From Leifsonia williamsii (GTDB lineage: Bacteria > Actinomycetota > Actinomycetes > Actinomycetales > Microbacteriaceae), in NCBI RefSeq assembly GCF_030433685.1, contig NZ_JAROCF010000001.1, positions 1,178,001-1,242,000 on the forward strand: a stretch of DNA of 64,000 bases. Direction: 5' to 3'. This document shows, piece after piece, positions 7,705 through 16,563 of this stretch; position 1 is the stretch's first letter, and each line of letters opens with the position of its first letter. The position numbers and the translations under genes are program-made. Below the pieces are notes generated by a model, which searched no databases, was not told where the DNA came from, and worked only from the letters and a program-made list of their open reading frames with translations.

Positions 7705-10257
7705 TCAGCGCGAGGCGGAGGCGGAGGCGGGAGCGGGGGCCGCGGTCTCGACCGGCGTCCCGTCGAGGTGGTGCTGACGCTCCAGGGCCGCGCCCTCCAC
7801 ATCCACGTTCGGGAGGATGCGGTCGAGCCAGCGCGGCAGCCACCAGGCGCCCCGGCCGACCAGGTGCATCAGCGCGGGCATCAGCAGCAGTCGCACGACG
7901 AAGGCGTCGAGCAGCACGCCGAGGGCCAGGCCGAAGCCGAAGCCGCGGATGATGTTCGACTCCGAGAAGATGAAGCCGCCGAACACCGACACCATGATGA
8001 TTCCCGCCGCGATCACGACCGAGCGCCCGGCGCGGAAGCCCTGCATCACCGCGAGCCGCGCCGGCGAGCCGTGCACGTACGCCTCGCGCATCCCGGTGGA
8101 GAGGAACAGCTGGTAGTCCATCGCCAGACCGAACAGGATGCCGACCAGGATCACCGGCAGGAAGCTCAGGATCGGCCCCGTCGTGTGGATGCCGAACAGC
8201 CAGCCCAGCCAGCCCCACTGGAACACCGCCACGAGCGCGCCATAGGTCGCGAACAGCGACAGCACGAAGCCTCCGGTCGCGATCAGCGGCACGACGAACG
8301 ACCGGAACACCACGATCATGATGATCAGCGAGAGCCCGACCACCACCGCGAGGTAGAGCGGAAGGATGCCGACGATCTTCTCGGAGATGTCGATGTTGCT
8401 CGCCGCCTGACCGGCGACGCCGAGCGTGATGCCCTCGTCGATCTGCGGGAGCGCGCGCAGGTCGCGCACCAGGTCCTCGGTGGAGGCGCTGCTCGGCCCC
8501 TCCTTCGGGATCACCTGGAACGCCGCGAGCCGGTTGTCGTCCGAGACGGCGATCGGCGCGACCGCGACGACGTCGGCCTGGTCGGCGACCGTGGAGGCGA
8601 TGTCGACCTGGCGCTGCTGCACCTGGTCATCGTCCAGCCCGGCGGGCAGGGTGGCCGAGACGAGGAGGGTGCCGTTCGAGCCGGCGCCGAAGGAGTCCTC
8701 GATCGCGTGATAGGCGCGGTAGGTCGTGGAGTCGGCCGGCTCGGAGGCGCCGTCGGGCAGCCCGACGCGCATCGACAGGGTCGGCAGCGCGATCACGACG
8801 AGCGCGGCGATCGCGGCGATGGAGGTGACGATCGCGCGCCAGGTCGACATCGGCTTCACGGGCTTCCGCGCGGCGCGGCTCTGCTGCGCCTCCTCGCGCT
8901 TCGCCGCACGTGCCCGGGCGCGGCGGGTCAGGATGCGCGGCCCGACGAGACCGAGCAGCGCCGGCGTCAGTGTGACGGCGATGAGCACGGAGACCGCGAC
9001 GGCGATCGCGCCGGCCGTGCCCATGAGCCCGAGGAACGGGATGCCGGTGACGTTCAGCGCCGCCAGCGCGATGACCACGGTCGCACCGGCGAACACGACC
9101 GCGTTGCCGGCGGTGCCGGTCGCGAGCCCGATGGACTCGCGCACGTCGGCACCGTGCAGCAGCTGCTTGCGGTGCCGGTTGATGATGAACAGCGCGTAGT
9201 CGATGCCCACCGCCAGGCCGAGCATGACGCCGAGGACCGGGGTGACGGAGGCCATCTGCACGACGCCCGAGAAGGCGAGCGTCGCGACCGCCGAGATGGC
9301 GACGCCCAGGATGGCGGTGACGAGCGGCAGCACCGCCGCGATCACCGAGCCGAGCATGACGAGGAGCACCACGGCGGCGATGACCACGCCGACCGCCTCC
9401 CCGACGCCGAGGATCTGCGGCACGCCCTGCGCGAGCTCGGTCGAGAAGTCGGCCCGCACCCCGTCGATCGGGTTCTCCTCGACGTGGTCGATGACCGCCT
9501 GCTTCGACTCCTCGGGCAGCTCGAGCCGGGTCTTGTCGAACGAGATGCTGGCGAGGGCGGTCGAGCCGTCCTCCGAGACGAGCCGGATGCCCTTCGAGAG
9601 GCTGAGCAGCTTCTCGCCGCGGTCGAGCTTCTCGGCGTTCGCGTCGAGCTGGGCGCGGCCGTCGTCGACGGTCTTCTGCTGGGCCGCGAGCTGCGCCTTC
9701 TGCGCGTCGAGCTGCGCCTGCTGGGCGTCGAGCTGAGCGGTCGGGAGGCCGGCCGCGGTCGCCTGCTGCCGGCCGGCGTCGAGCTGCTGCTGCGCCGCCG
9801 CGAGCTGCTGGGTGCCCGCGTCGAGCTGGGCCTGGCCGGCGTCGAGCTGCGCCCGCCCGGCCTCCAGCTGCGCCTTCCCGTCGCTCAGCTGCTTCGCCTG
9901 GTCGGCGCGCTGCTGCTCGGTCGTGAACGGGTTCACCGCACCGGAGACGTCGGAGAGGCCGTCGGTGCCGTCGATGACGTCGCCGATCGCGTCCTTCTGC
10001 TCCTGCGTGAAGGGCTCGCCGTTCGCGGTCCGGAACACCACGGTCCCGGAGGCGCCGCTGAAGTCGGGGAGCTTCTTCGCCAGCTCGTCGGTGACCGCCC
10101 CGGAGGCCGTGCCCGGGATGTCGAAGCTCGAGGACAGCCCCTTGAACCCGATCAGGAATCCGCCGAGCGCGACCCCGAGGATCACGATCCAGGCGCCGAT
10201 CACGAGCCAGGCGCGCTTCGCGGCGCCCTTCCCGATGCGGTACAGCAGCTCGGCCAT
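7705..10257 (-). CDS. MMPL/RND-family exporter
   Basis: An 850-residue transporter of the MMPL (RND superfamily) type. Two halves each carry an N-terminal membrane helix (TM1 at WLVIGAWIVILGVALGGFL), a large outer domain, then a cluster of five or six helices. GLAVGIDYALFIINRHR and GLAMDYQLFLSTGMREA are the conserved TM4-region signatures. The first outer domain holds a long heptad-like stretch of repeated QLxAG units (about residues 115-190), typical of actinobacterial MMPL proteins and probably coiled coil. The ATG at 10257 follows GGAAGGGA. The divergent TetR gene is the probable regulator. The substrate (lipid, drug or siderophore) cannot be read from the sequence. Confidence 0.92.
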   Translation of the reverse strand: MAELLYRIGKGAAKRAWLVIGAWIVILGVALGGFLIGFKGLSSSFDIPGTASGAVTDELAKKLPDFSGASGTVVFRTANGEPFTQEQKDAIGDVIDGTDGLSDVSGAVNPFTTEQQRADQAKQLSDGKAQLEAGRAQLDAGQAQLDAGTQQLAAAQQQLDAGRQQATAAGLPTAQLDAQQAQLDAQKAQLAAQQKTVDDGRAQLDANAEKLDRGEKLLSLSKGIRLVSEDGSTALASISFDKTRLELPEESKQAVIDHVEENPIDGVRADFSTELAQGVPQILGVGEAVGVVIAAVVLLVMLGSVIAAVLPLVTAILGVAISAVATLAFSGVVQMASVTPVLGVMLGLAVGIDYALFIINRHRKQLLHGADVRESIGLATGTAGNAVVFAGATVVIALAALNVTGIPFLGLMGTAGAIAVAVSVLIAVTLTPALLGLVGPRILTRRARARAAKREEAQQSRAARKPVKPMSTWRAIVTSIAAIAALVVIALPTLSMRVGLPDGASEPADSTTYRAYHAIEDSFGAGSNGTLLVSATLPAGLDDDQVQQRQVDIASTVADQADVVAVAPIAVSDDNRLAAFQVIPKEGPSSASTEDLVRDLRALPQIDEGITLGVAGQAASNIDISEKIVGILPLYLAVVVGLSLIIMIVVFRSFVVPLIATGGFVLSLFATYGALVAVFQWGWLGWLFGIHTTGPILSFLPVILVGILFGLAMDYQLFLSTGMREAYVHGSPARLAVMQGFRAGRSVVIAAGIIMVSVFGGFIFSESNIIRGFGFGLALGVLLDAFVVRLLLMPALMHLVGRGAWWLPRWLDRILPNVDVEGAALERQHHLDGTPVETAAPAPASASASR

Positions 10258-10342
10258 CACAGTCCCTTCCGCGTCCGGCGGCCCGGCGCGCCTTCGATGA
10301 TACGCACCGTCTCGTTTCGAAAGGTGAACGTAAGATGTGAGC
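10258..10342. promoter_or_regulatory. MMPL/TetR divergent promoter with inverted repeat
   Basis: The short divergent gap holds an imperfect inverted repeat: TACGCACC at 10301-10308 and GGTGAACGTA at 10323-10332, flanking the perfect 8-bp palindrome TTTCGAAA at 10315-10322. It is centred between the two starts, as expected for an operator of the adjacent TetR regulator. Assignment is by position and symmetry only. Confidence 0.45.
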
Positions 10343-10921
10343 ATGACGGGCCGGAGCGGACGCGTTCGCAGCGAGACGGCGCGCGTCGCGATCCTCCAGG
10401 CGACCGCACGGATCTTCGGCTCCCGCGGCTACGACCACCTGACGATCGAGGGGGTGGCGGCGGAGGCCGGGGTCGGCAAGCAGACCATCTACCGCTGGTG
10501 GCACTCCAAGGGGGAGCTGGTCGCCGACGCGCTGCTGGAGGGGCTGCTGCTGCCCGAGCCGCTGCTCCCGCCCGACACCGGTGACCTCCGCGCCGACCTC
10601 ACCACCTGGCTGCGCGACGTGTTCGGGCTGCTGCAGCGCCCGGGAGGCGACGACCTGGTGCGCTCGCTGGCCGCCGCGGCCGCGGAGAACGCGGACGTCG
10701 GACGCCGCATCCGAGACAGCCTCGGCGCGACCTCCGAGCTCGCCGCCCGGCTGCGCACGGGGGTGGAGGCCGGCCAGCTCCCGCCGGGCGTCGCCATCGA
10801 GGACTTCGGCGACGTGCTCGTCGGCGCCGTCGTGCTGCGGGCGCTCGCCCGCACCGAGACGGACGAGGCTGCGGCGGAGCGGCTCGTGTCCGTCGTGCTG
10901 GGCGGCGCCCCTCAGAGGTAG
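10343..10921 (+). CDS. TetR-family regulator divergent from the MMPL exporter
   Basis: A 192-residue TetR-type repressor. The N-terminal DNA-binding region shows RVAILQATARIFGSRGYDHLTIEGVAAEAGV followed by the recognition-helix segment GKQTIYRWW. The C-terminal Ala/Leu-rich helices are the ligand and dimer domain. It is divergent from the MMPL exporter across 85 bp, the classic arrangement for a repressor controlling an exporter and itself. A GTG at 10337 in the same frame is an alternative start. The 3' end overlaps the convergent TetR gene by 10 bp. Confidence 0.9.
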   Translation: MTGRSGRVRSETARVAILQATARIFGSRGYDHLTIEGVAAEAGVGKQTIYRWWHSKGELVADALLEGLLLPEPLLPPDTGDLRADLTTWLRDVFGLLQRPGGDDLVRSLAAAAAENADVGRRIRDSLGATSELAARLRTGVEAGQLPPGVAIEDFGDVLVGAVVLRALARTETDEAAAERLVSVVLGGAPQR

Positions 10922-11559
10922 GAGCCGAGCGTCCGCGCGATGGCGACCGCGCGGTCGGCCACGTCCTCCGGCGCCCCGACGGCCCCCTCGTCCGCCCACT
11001 CGCGGACCGCGATGCGCACCGCCCCGATGCAGGCGACCACGATCAGCTCGGCCCGCGCGCTCGCGTCGACCTCCGCGTCGACGGCGATAGGGGTCTCACG
11101 CTCGATGAGCTGGGCGACGGCCTCCACGAGCCCCTCGCGCAGATCACCGAGGCGGTGGAGGTTGCGGTTGACGAGCCCCGGGCGCCGGGAGGCGAGCAGG
11201 AGGCGCGCCTCCCGCAGCTCCAGGTCCTGCGTCTCGCTCGGCAGTGCGACGAACAGCGTGCGGATGACGCTCTCGACCACGTCGCCGCCGTGGGAGGCGG
11301 CGAGCGTGCGGGCGACGAGCTGGGGGTCGCCCCAGGCGCGGCGGATGCCGAAGAGGGCGTCCTCCTTGCTGTCGAAGTAGTTGAAGAAGGTCCGATGGGA
11401 CACGGGCACGCGCGCGCAGATGTCGTCGACGGTCACCCGGTCGATGTCGTCGTGATCGAGGGCGAGCTCGACGGCGGCGCGCTCCAGGTCGGCGCGGGTC
11501 TGCGCCTTCTTGCGCTCACGGAGGCCCGGCTCGGCGGCCACTGCTGAAGAAGTTTTCAT
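10912..11559 (-). CDS. TetR-family regulator divergent from the MFS exporter
   Basis: A 215-residue TetR regulator: ERKKAQTRADLERAAVELALDHDDIDRVTVDDICARVPVS then HRTFFNYFDSKEDAL, the helix-turn-helix and its following helix. The ATG at 11559 was chosen over an upstream in-frame start at 11634 because the extra 25 residues would run through the divergent promoter. It faces the 14-TM exporter gene across 95 bp and probably represses it. The two TetR genes in this block are tail to tail, so each belongs with its own exporter. Confidence 0.9.
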   Translation of the reverse strand: MKTSSAVAAEPGLRERKKAQTRADLERAAVELALDHDDIDRVTVDDICARVPVSHRTFFNYFDSKEDALFGIRRAWGDPQLVARTLAASHGGDVVESVIRTLFVALPSETQDLELREARLLLASRRPGLVNRNLHRLGDLREGLVEAVAQLIERETPIAVDAEVDASARAELIVVACIGAVRIAVREWADEGAVGAPEDVADRAVAIARTLGSYL

Positions 11560-11654
11560 ACTCGGAAATTTTGCGTGGATGCAGTTTGTTAGTTGACTTC
11601 GGTCACCTAAGTATATATGCTTGCTGTCAGTCAACCAATTCTGTAAGGAATCAC
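11560..11654 (+). promoter_or_regulatory. Promoter and operators of the MFS exporter gene
   Basis: A good sigma-70-type promoter reads towards the exporter: TTGACT at 11593-11598, a 17-bp spacer, TATGCT at 11616-11621. Two symmetrical sites overlap it. One is GTTGAC-ttcg-GTCACC at 11592-11607, lying on the -35. The other pairs GTTGACT (11592-11598) with AGTCAAC (11629-11635), which flank the promoter core. TetR binding here would block the polymerase (inference). AAGGA at 11645-11649 precedes the ATG by 5 bases. Confidence 0.6.
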
Positions 11655-13430
11655 ATGTCAGGAAGCGTCACCACGGAGGAGAGGTCCGCAGCGCCGGCGA
11701 TGTCGCACCGGCAGGTCCTCGAATCCCTCTCCGGGCTGCTGCTCGGAATGTTCGTCTCGATCCTCGCTGGCACGGTCGTGTCGACCTCGATGCCGCGGAT
11801 CATCTCGGAGCTGCACGGCGACCAGACCGCGTACACCTGGGTCGTCACCTCGACCCTGCTCGCCACCACGGTCTCCACCCCGATCTGGGGCAAGCTCGCC
11901 GACCTGTTCAACCGCAAGCTGCTGATCCAGCTCGCCCTCGGCCTCTTCGTCGTCGGCTCCGCGCTCGCCGGCTTCTCCGGCGACACCAACTGGCTGATCG
12001 GCTTCCGCGTCATCCAGGGCCTCGGCGCCGGCGGTCTGACCGCGCTCAGCCAGATCATCATGGCCGACATCATCAGCCCGCGTGAGCGCGGCCGCTACAT
12101 GGGCCTCTTCGGCGGCATCATGGCGGTCGGCACCGTCGGCGGCCCGCTGATCGGCGGTCTGCTCACCGACTCCATCGGCTGGCGCTGGAACTTCTTCGTC
12201 GGCGTCCCGGTCGCGATCATCGCGATCATCCTGCTGCAGGCCACCCTCAAGCTGCCGAAGCGCCCCGCCCGCAAGGTGCGCATCGACTACCTCGGCGCGG
12301 TGTTCCTCGCCGCAGGCGTCTCGCTGCTGCTGATCTGGGTCTCGCTCGCCGGCAAGGACTTCGAGTGGGCCAGCTGGACCACCGCGTGGATGGTCGGCGG
12401 CGCCGTGCTGCTGCTGATCGCGACCGTGATCACCGAGCTCGTCGTCAAGGAGCCGATCATCCCGCTCGGGATGTTCAAGAACCGCACCTTCACCCTCGCG
12501 GTCATCGCGTCGATCTCCGTCGGTGTCGCCATGTTCGGCACCTCGGTGTTCCTCGGCCAGTACATGCAGGTCGCCCGCGGCGCAACGCCCACGGAGTCCG
12601 GCCTGCTGACCCTGCCGATGATCTTCGGCCTGCTCATCTCGTCGACCGTGGTCGGCAACCTGATCAGCCGGTTCGGCAAGTACAAGGCCTTCATGGTGGT
12701 GGGAGCGATCCTGCTGACGGTCGGCCTGTACCTCATGAGCACCATCGAGTACGACACCAACTACCTCCTGGTGTCGGTCTACATGCTCGTGCTCGGCGCC
12801 GGCGTCGGCATGGTGATGCAGAACCTCGTCCTGATCGTGCAGAACACGGTGGCGGCCAGCCAGCTCGGCGCGGCCAGCTCCAACGTGGCGTTCTTCCGCA
12901 GCCTCGGCGGCACCATCGGTGTGTCCGTCATGGGCAGCGTGCTCGGCACGACGGTCAAGGACCTCTTCTCCGACCGCAAGGACGACCTGATCGCCGCGGC
13001 GACCAAGGCCGGCAAGAGCGGCATGGAGGCCCTGCAGTCGCTGCAGACCGGGACCATCCCCGAGGTGAACAAGCTGCCGGGCGGCATCCGCACCATCGTG
13101 GAGTCGGTCTACGGCCAGTCCGTCGCCGACATCTTCCTGATCGCGGTCCCGCTGGCGATCATCTCGATCATCGCCATCGCCTTCCTGCCGAACATCAAGC
13201 TCGGCACCAAGACGGCCATCCAGAAGGCCGAGGAGGAGAAGGCGGCCGGCCAGGGCGCCGAGTCCGGCCTCCGGCACGCCGAGGAGACCGTGATCGAGGT
13301 CGCGGAGGCGCTGGTCGGCTCGCCGGCCACCGGGTCGGTCCCCGTCGTCTCCCGCGGCGACGCGAGCGAGCTGCAGGCCGACCGGCCGGGCGCGCGCGGC
13401 GGCCGGCGGGCGGCCCAGGAAGACCGCTGA
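11655..13430 (+). CDS. MFS drug exporter, DHA2 (14-TM) family
   Basis: A 591-residue major facilitator of the EmrB/QacA (DHA2) type. The motif-A loop is GKLADLFNRKLL, motif C appears in the fifth helix (GGIMAVGTVGGPLIGGLLTD), and the Asp near the start of TM1 is replaced by a Gly/Ser-rich segment. About fourteen hydrophobic segments are visible, followed by a charged tail of about 70 residues. Such proteins use the proton gradient to expel drugs or dyes. It is divergent from a TetR gene and followed 23 bp later by a MarR gene, so two regulators flank one exporter. The ATG at 11655 is supported by AAGGA upstream. Confidence 0.93.
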   Translation: MSGSVTTEERSAAPAMSHRQVLESLSGLLLGMFVSILAGTVVSTSMPRIISELHGDQTAYTWVVTSTLLATTVSTPIWGKLADLFNRKLLIQLALGLFVVGSALAGFSGDTNWLIGFRVIQGLGAGGLTALSQIIMADIISPRERGRYMGLFGGIMAVGTVGGPLIGGLLTDSIGWRWNFFVGVPVAIIAIILLQATLKLPKRPARKVRIDYLGAVFLAAGVSLLLIWVSLAGKDFEWASWTTAWMVGGAVLLLIATVITELVVKEPIIPLGMFKNRTFTLAVIASISVGVAMFGTSVFLGQYMQVARGATPTESGLLTLPMIFGLLISSTVVGNLISRFGKYKAFMVVGAILLTVGLYLMSTIEYDTNYLLVSVYMLVLGAGVGMVMQNLVLIVQNTVAASQLGAASSNVAFFRSLGGTIGVSVMGSVLGTTVKDLFSDRKDDLIAAATKAGKSGMEALQSLQTGTIPEVNKLPGGIRTIVESVYGQSVADIFLIAVPLAIISIIAIAFLPNIKLGTKTAIQKAEEEKAAGQGAESGLRHAEETVIEVAEALVGSPATGSVPVVSRGDASELQADRPGARGGRRAAQEDR

Positions 13431-13453
13431 CCGGGCGCGTTATGATCGCGGCC

Positions 13454-13960
13454 ATGGACAACATCGAGCGGGCGGCGGCGGACGACGTCGCCGCCCGCCC
13501 GGGCTCCGTCGCAGAGGCGGAGCGCAACGCGACCGACGCGGCCATCGCGGCGGTCGAGGAGCAGTTCGCGCTCCTCTTCAACCAGGTCAGCACGCAGATG
13601 CGCGACCGGGCCGCCAAGGTCCACCCGGACCTCCAGCCGCTCGGCTACAAGCTGCTGACGACGATGGTCCGCACCGGCCCGATCCACGCCGGCGGCCTGG
13701 CCGAGCTGCTCGGCACCGACAAGAGCGTGATCAGCCGGCAGACCCGCGTCCTCGAAGACCTCGGCTTCATCGAGCGGCGCACCGATCCCACCGATCGCCG
13801 GGCGAGCTTCCTGGAGGCGACGCCCGCCGCCATCGAGGCCGTCAACGAGGTGCGCGCCGCCGACCAGGCCAAGCTCTACCGCAGCCTGCGGCAGTGGGAC
13901 GACCACGACCTCCACCGGCTGGCCGAGCTGCTCGAGCGCCTCAACGACCTGCAGCCCTGA
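13454..13960 (+). CDS. MarR-family regulator downstream of the MFS exporter
   Basis: A 168-residue winged-helix protein. The recognition region reads GGLAELLGTDKSVISRQTRVLEDLGFIERRTDPTDRRASFLEATPA, the typical MarR helix-turn-helix plus wing with the D-R-R motif. It starts just after the exporter stop and is probably co-transcribed. An in-frame ATG at 13442 is an alternative start; neither has a clear ribosome site. MarR proteins are usually small-molecule-responsive repressors, and a promoter of its own is not visible. Confidence 0.88.
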   Translation: MDNIERAAADDVAARPGSVAEAERNATDAAIAAVEEQFALLFNQVSTQMRDRAAKVHPDLQPLGYKLLTTMVRTGPIHAGGLAELLGTDKSVISRQTRVLEDLGFIERRTDPTDRRASFLEATPAAIEAVNEVRAADQAKLYRSLRQWDDHDLHRLAELLERLNDLQP

Positions 13961-13990
13961 CGTCCGGCCCCCTCCCCGCCGTCTGAACTC

Positions 13991-14024
13991 CGGAAGTCCC
14001 GGCCGTGATCGGCCGGGACTTCCG
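13991..14024. terminator. Bidirectional hairpin terminator
   Basis: A perfect 14-bp stem, CGGAAGTCCCGGCC at 13991-14004 and its complement at 14011-14024, with a 6-base loop. It lies between two convergent genes (MarR ending at 13960, membrane protein ending at 14028). The T-tract is weak on both sides, as is common in GC-rich actinobacteria. Confidence 0.75.
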
Positions 14025-14027
14025 TCG

Positions 14028-15188
14028 TTACGCGACCGCCCCCGGCGTGTCGCCCCGGATCTCCGTCCTCGCCGACCGCGGCCACCCGCGCCACTCGTGG
14101 AGGTCCTCGCCCGGCGCCCCCGGCCCGTACCGCAGCAGCCGCACGGCGACGAACAGGCCCAGCGCCGCGACAAGCCACACGGCCAGCACGATGTACGGCT
14201 CGGCGTGAAGGTCGCCGGGGAAGTACGTGAGGTCGCGCACCGCCCGGACCGTCGCGCCGGTCGGCAGCCAGCGGCCCATGAACTCGTAGAAGGGCGGCAG
14301 CAGCTCGGGCGCGACCGCGCCGCCCGACGACGGGTTGCTGATCAGCACGAAGATGAACCAGGTCGGCAGCATCGCCCAGCGCGCCCCGAGCAGCACCCGC
14401 CAGAAGCTGTAGGTGGCGCCCGCGATCAGCATGGTGAGGGCGAGCACGCCCCAGACCGGGAAGAAGGGGATGAGCAGCACGCCGAGCAGCGGCCCCACCG
14501 TGAACGCGATCGCGAACCCGCCGAGCACCGAGCGGACCACGTCCCAGAACAGCTCGCCGCCCAGCGTCAGCCGTGCCGCGTTGACCCGGGTCTGAATGGC
14601 GCCGACGAAGCCGATGATCACGGCCGCGAGCGCCACGTAGAACAGCACCAGCCCGTTCGGGTCCTTCGGGCCGAGCGGGTGCGTGTCGATCACCGTGATC
14701 GGCCGGCCGAGCGTCTGCTCCAGCCGCAGGGCGTCGGACTGCAGGAGGCGCGCGACCGACGCCCCGGAGGCGCTCGACACGTAGAGCCGCACGGTCTGGT
14801 CGGCCTGCTCGACGACGGCGCCGTAGACCTCCTGCTCGCTGATCGCGCGCTCGGCGTCGCCCTCGGTGTCGTACGCGCTGACGACGAACGTGGTGCCCGT
14901 GCGCGCCTCCAACTCGGCCTCCAGCTGCGCGGGCGTGTAGGTGGACGACACCATGCCGAGCGGGATGTCGTGCGGCTGCGGGTCGCCCATCGCCCAACTG
15001 TACGTACCGGCGAAGAGGCCTGCGACGACCGTGACGATGAGGGTGACGACGAGCGCCGGGAGGTGCGGGCCCTCGCGGAAGCGGCGCACGGCTCCCGCCG
15101 GTGCGGCCTCCGTGTCCGCGGGCTCGACGCTTGCGTGCTCTGCTTCGTCCGGCTCCGTGTTCCCGGGCTCGGTGTGTGCGTCGGTCAT
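14028..15188 (-). CDS. YhgE/Pip- or DUF3533-like (ABC-2-type fold) membrane protein
   Basis: A 386-residue protein with an acidic cytoplasmic start rich in Glu/Ala/Pro, one membrane helix (LPALVVTLIVTVVAGLFAG), an outer domain of about 150 residues, then five membrane helices at the C-terminus (from FYVALAAVIIGFVGAI to VLAVWLVAALGLFVAVRLL). This topology is that of the YhgE/phage-infection-protein and DUF3533 group related to ABC-2 permeases. The ATG at 15188 has GGGAGG 5 bases upstream. The biochemical role is unknown. Confidence 0.7.
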   Translation of the reverse strand: MTDAHTEPGNTEPDEAEHASVEPADTEAAPAGAVRRFREGPHLPALVVTLIVTVVAGLFAGTYSWAMGDPQPHDIPLGMVSSTYTPAQLEAELEARTGTTFVVSAYDTEGDAERAISEQEVYGAVVEQADQTVRLYVSSASGASVARLLQSDALRLEQTLGRPITVIDTHPLGPKDPNGLVLFYVALAAVIIGFVGAIQTRVNAARLTLGGELFWDVVRSVLGGFAIAFTVGPLLGVLLIPFFPVWGVLALTMLIAGATYSFWRVLLGARWAMLPTWFIFVLISNPSSGGAVAPELLPPFYEFMGRWLPTGATVRAVRDLTYFPGDLHAEPYIVLAVWLVAALGLFVAVRLLRYGPGAPGEDLHEWRGWPRSARTEIRGDTPGAVA

Positions 15189-15237
15189 GTGGCCTCCCGG
15201 TTCCATTCGACCACGCCTTTGGTACCCTCTGACGGGT

Positions 15238-15996
15238 ATGCAGTCCGCATCCAGCCTCCCCTCGCGCACGCGCGGTCGCCGCTCGGCGGGCCGCCGCGCC
15301 GCTGTGCCGCGCCGGGTCCAGCGGGTGCGGGCCGCACGGATGCCGCTGCAGCACCGCCTCGGCGTCGCCCTCGCGGTGATCGCGCTGGTGAGCGGCTTCT
15401 CCATCGTGCCGACCGACGACGCGCTCGCCGCCTCCCTCGCGACGCCGGCCTCCACCGTCGCCCCGGGGGAGCAGGTGCAGCAGGAGGGCGTCCCCGCGCC
15501 CGAGCAGCACCTCGCCGTCGATGCGACCATCGCCGCGCCGGCCGTCAACCGCGACAGCATCTCGGCCACCGACGGGCTGCAGACCCTCGCCCGCGTCGGC
15601 ACGAACGAGTCGTGGGCGAAGCTCGTGCTGATGTTCGGCGGCTGGCCGCAGACCGAGGCCAACGTCACGGTCATGCTGCGCTGGATGCGCCAGGAGAACG
15701 GCCCGCCGGACTGGTGGAACCGCAACAACCCGCTCAACAACGGCTACGGCTCGGGGGGAGGCGCCGGCCTCGGCAGCTACCCCGACCTGATCACCGCGGC
15801 CGAGTACTGCGCCAAGAACCTGCAGCGCGGTTACCCCGACATCGTCGCGGGACTCCAGGCCGGCACCAGCGCCGACGCGACCGCCGCCGCGATCTGGGCG
15901 TCGCCGTGGGCGACCAGCCATTACGCGAACGGCGCGCACTGGAGCACCCGCCCGGTCGACATCGTGAAGGCGCCCGCCTCCGCCTGGGGCCTCTGA
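15238..15996 (+). CDS. Secreted protein of unknown function, possible lysozyme-like domain
   Basis: A 252-residue protein. An Arg-rich cytoplasmic tail (about 35 residues) is followed by a hydrophobic segment LGVALAVIALVSGFSIV, so it is exported or anchored. The C-terminal 130 residues contain WMRQENGPPDWWNRNNPLNN, a Gly-rich turn and repeated Ala/Trp segments. The Glu before an N-N-P-L-N run recalls lysozyme/glucosaminidase-like domains of phage endolysins, but this is resemblance, not a motif match. It is divergent from the YhgE-like gene. I do not recognise a named family. Confidence 0.6.
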   Translation: MQSASSLPSRTRGRRSAGRRAAVPRRVQRVRAARMPLQHRLGVALAVIALVSGFSIVPTDDALAASLATPASTVAPGEQVQQEGVPAPEQHLAVDATIAAPAVNRDSISATDGLQTLARVGTNESWAKLVLMFGGWPQTEANVTVMLRWMRQENGPPDWWNRNNPLNNGYGSGGGAGLGSYPDLITAAEYCAKNLQRGYPDIVAGLQAGTSADATAAAIWASPWATSHYANGAHWSTRPVDIVKAPASAWGL

Positions 15997-16002
15997 GCGC
16001 GG

Positions 16003-16563
16003 CTACGCCGCCCACTCGTCGGCGAGGAGCGCGTACGTCACGCCGTCGACCCAGCCGAGGTCGCGGTGCAGGGAGGCGCGGACGGTGACGGCCTCCCGCC
16101 GCATGCCCACCCGCTCCATGAGCCGCCAGGAGGCCTCGTTGTCCGCGAAGGCGTTGGCGACGAGCCGGCGGACCCCGAGCTCCTCGAAGCACACGCGCAG
16201 CAGAGCGCGCACCGCCTCCGTCGCGTAGCCGTGCCCTTGATGATCGGGGGAGAGCACCCAGCCGATCTCGGCCTCGTCCTGGTGCGGACGGCCGGCGGCG
16301 TCGCGCTGCGCCCAGCCGTCGCGCACGGCGAGATACAGGTCGCCGATCACCTCCCCGTCCCGCTCCACGATCAGCGTGGCGGCCAGGCGCTCGGGGTCGG
16401 TCTGGAAGCTCCGCCACGCATCGAGGCCGGCGAGCCGGTCGCTGAGCCAGCGGTCGACATCGGGGCGGCGCCGGTACTCCCACATTGCGTCGGCGTCCTC
16501 CGCGCGGGCGGGGCGCAGCACGAGCCGGTCGGTGGTGACCGGCCACGGTGTCTTCTCCGTCAC
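16003..16563 (-). CDS. GNAT acetyltransferase, RimJ/RimL type
   Basis: A 186-residue N-acetyltransferase. It begins TTDRLVLRPARAEDADAMWEYRRRPDV, typical of the RimJ/RimL subgroup, and contains the acetyl-CoA loop region EIGWVLSPDHQGHGYATEAV (Q-x-x-G-x-A-like). The family moves an acetyl group from acetyl-CoA to a protein N-terminus or amine; the acceptor is unknown. The GTG start at 16563 overlaps the stop of the PHP gene in GTGA, indicating coupled translation. Confidence 0.88.
   Translation of the reverse strand: MTEKTPWPVTTDRLVLRPARAEDADAMWEYRRRPDVDRWLSDRLAGLDAWRSFQTDPERLAATLIVERDGEVIGDLYLAVRDGWAQRDAAGRPHQDEAEIGWVLSPDHQGHGYATEAVRALLRVCFEELGVRRLVANAFADNEASWRLMERVGMRREAVTVRASLHRDLGWVDGVTYALLADEWAA

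Noticed and set aside
5074..10584. 1836-codon plus-strand open frame
   Set aside because: Runs antisense through the STAND, MMPL and part of the TetR gene; its composition is that of a reverse-complement shadow and it has no ribosome site or motif.
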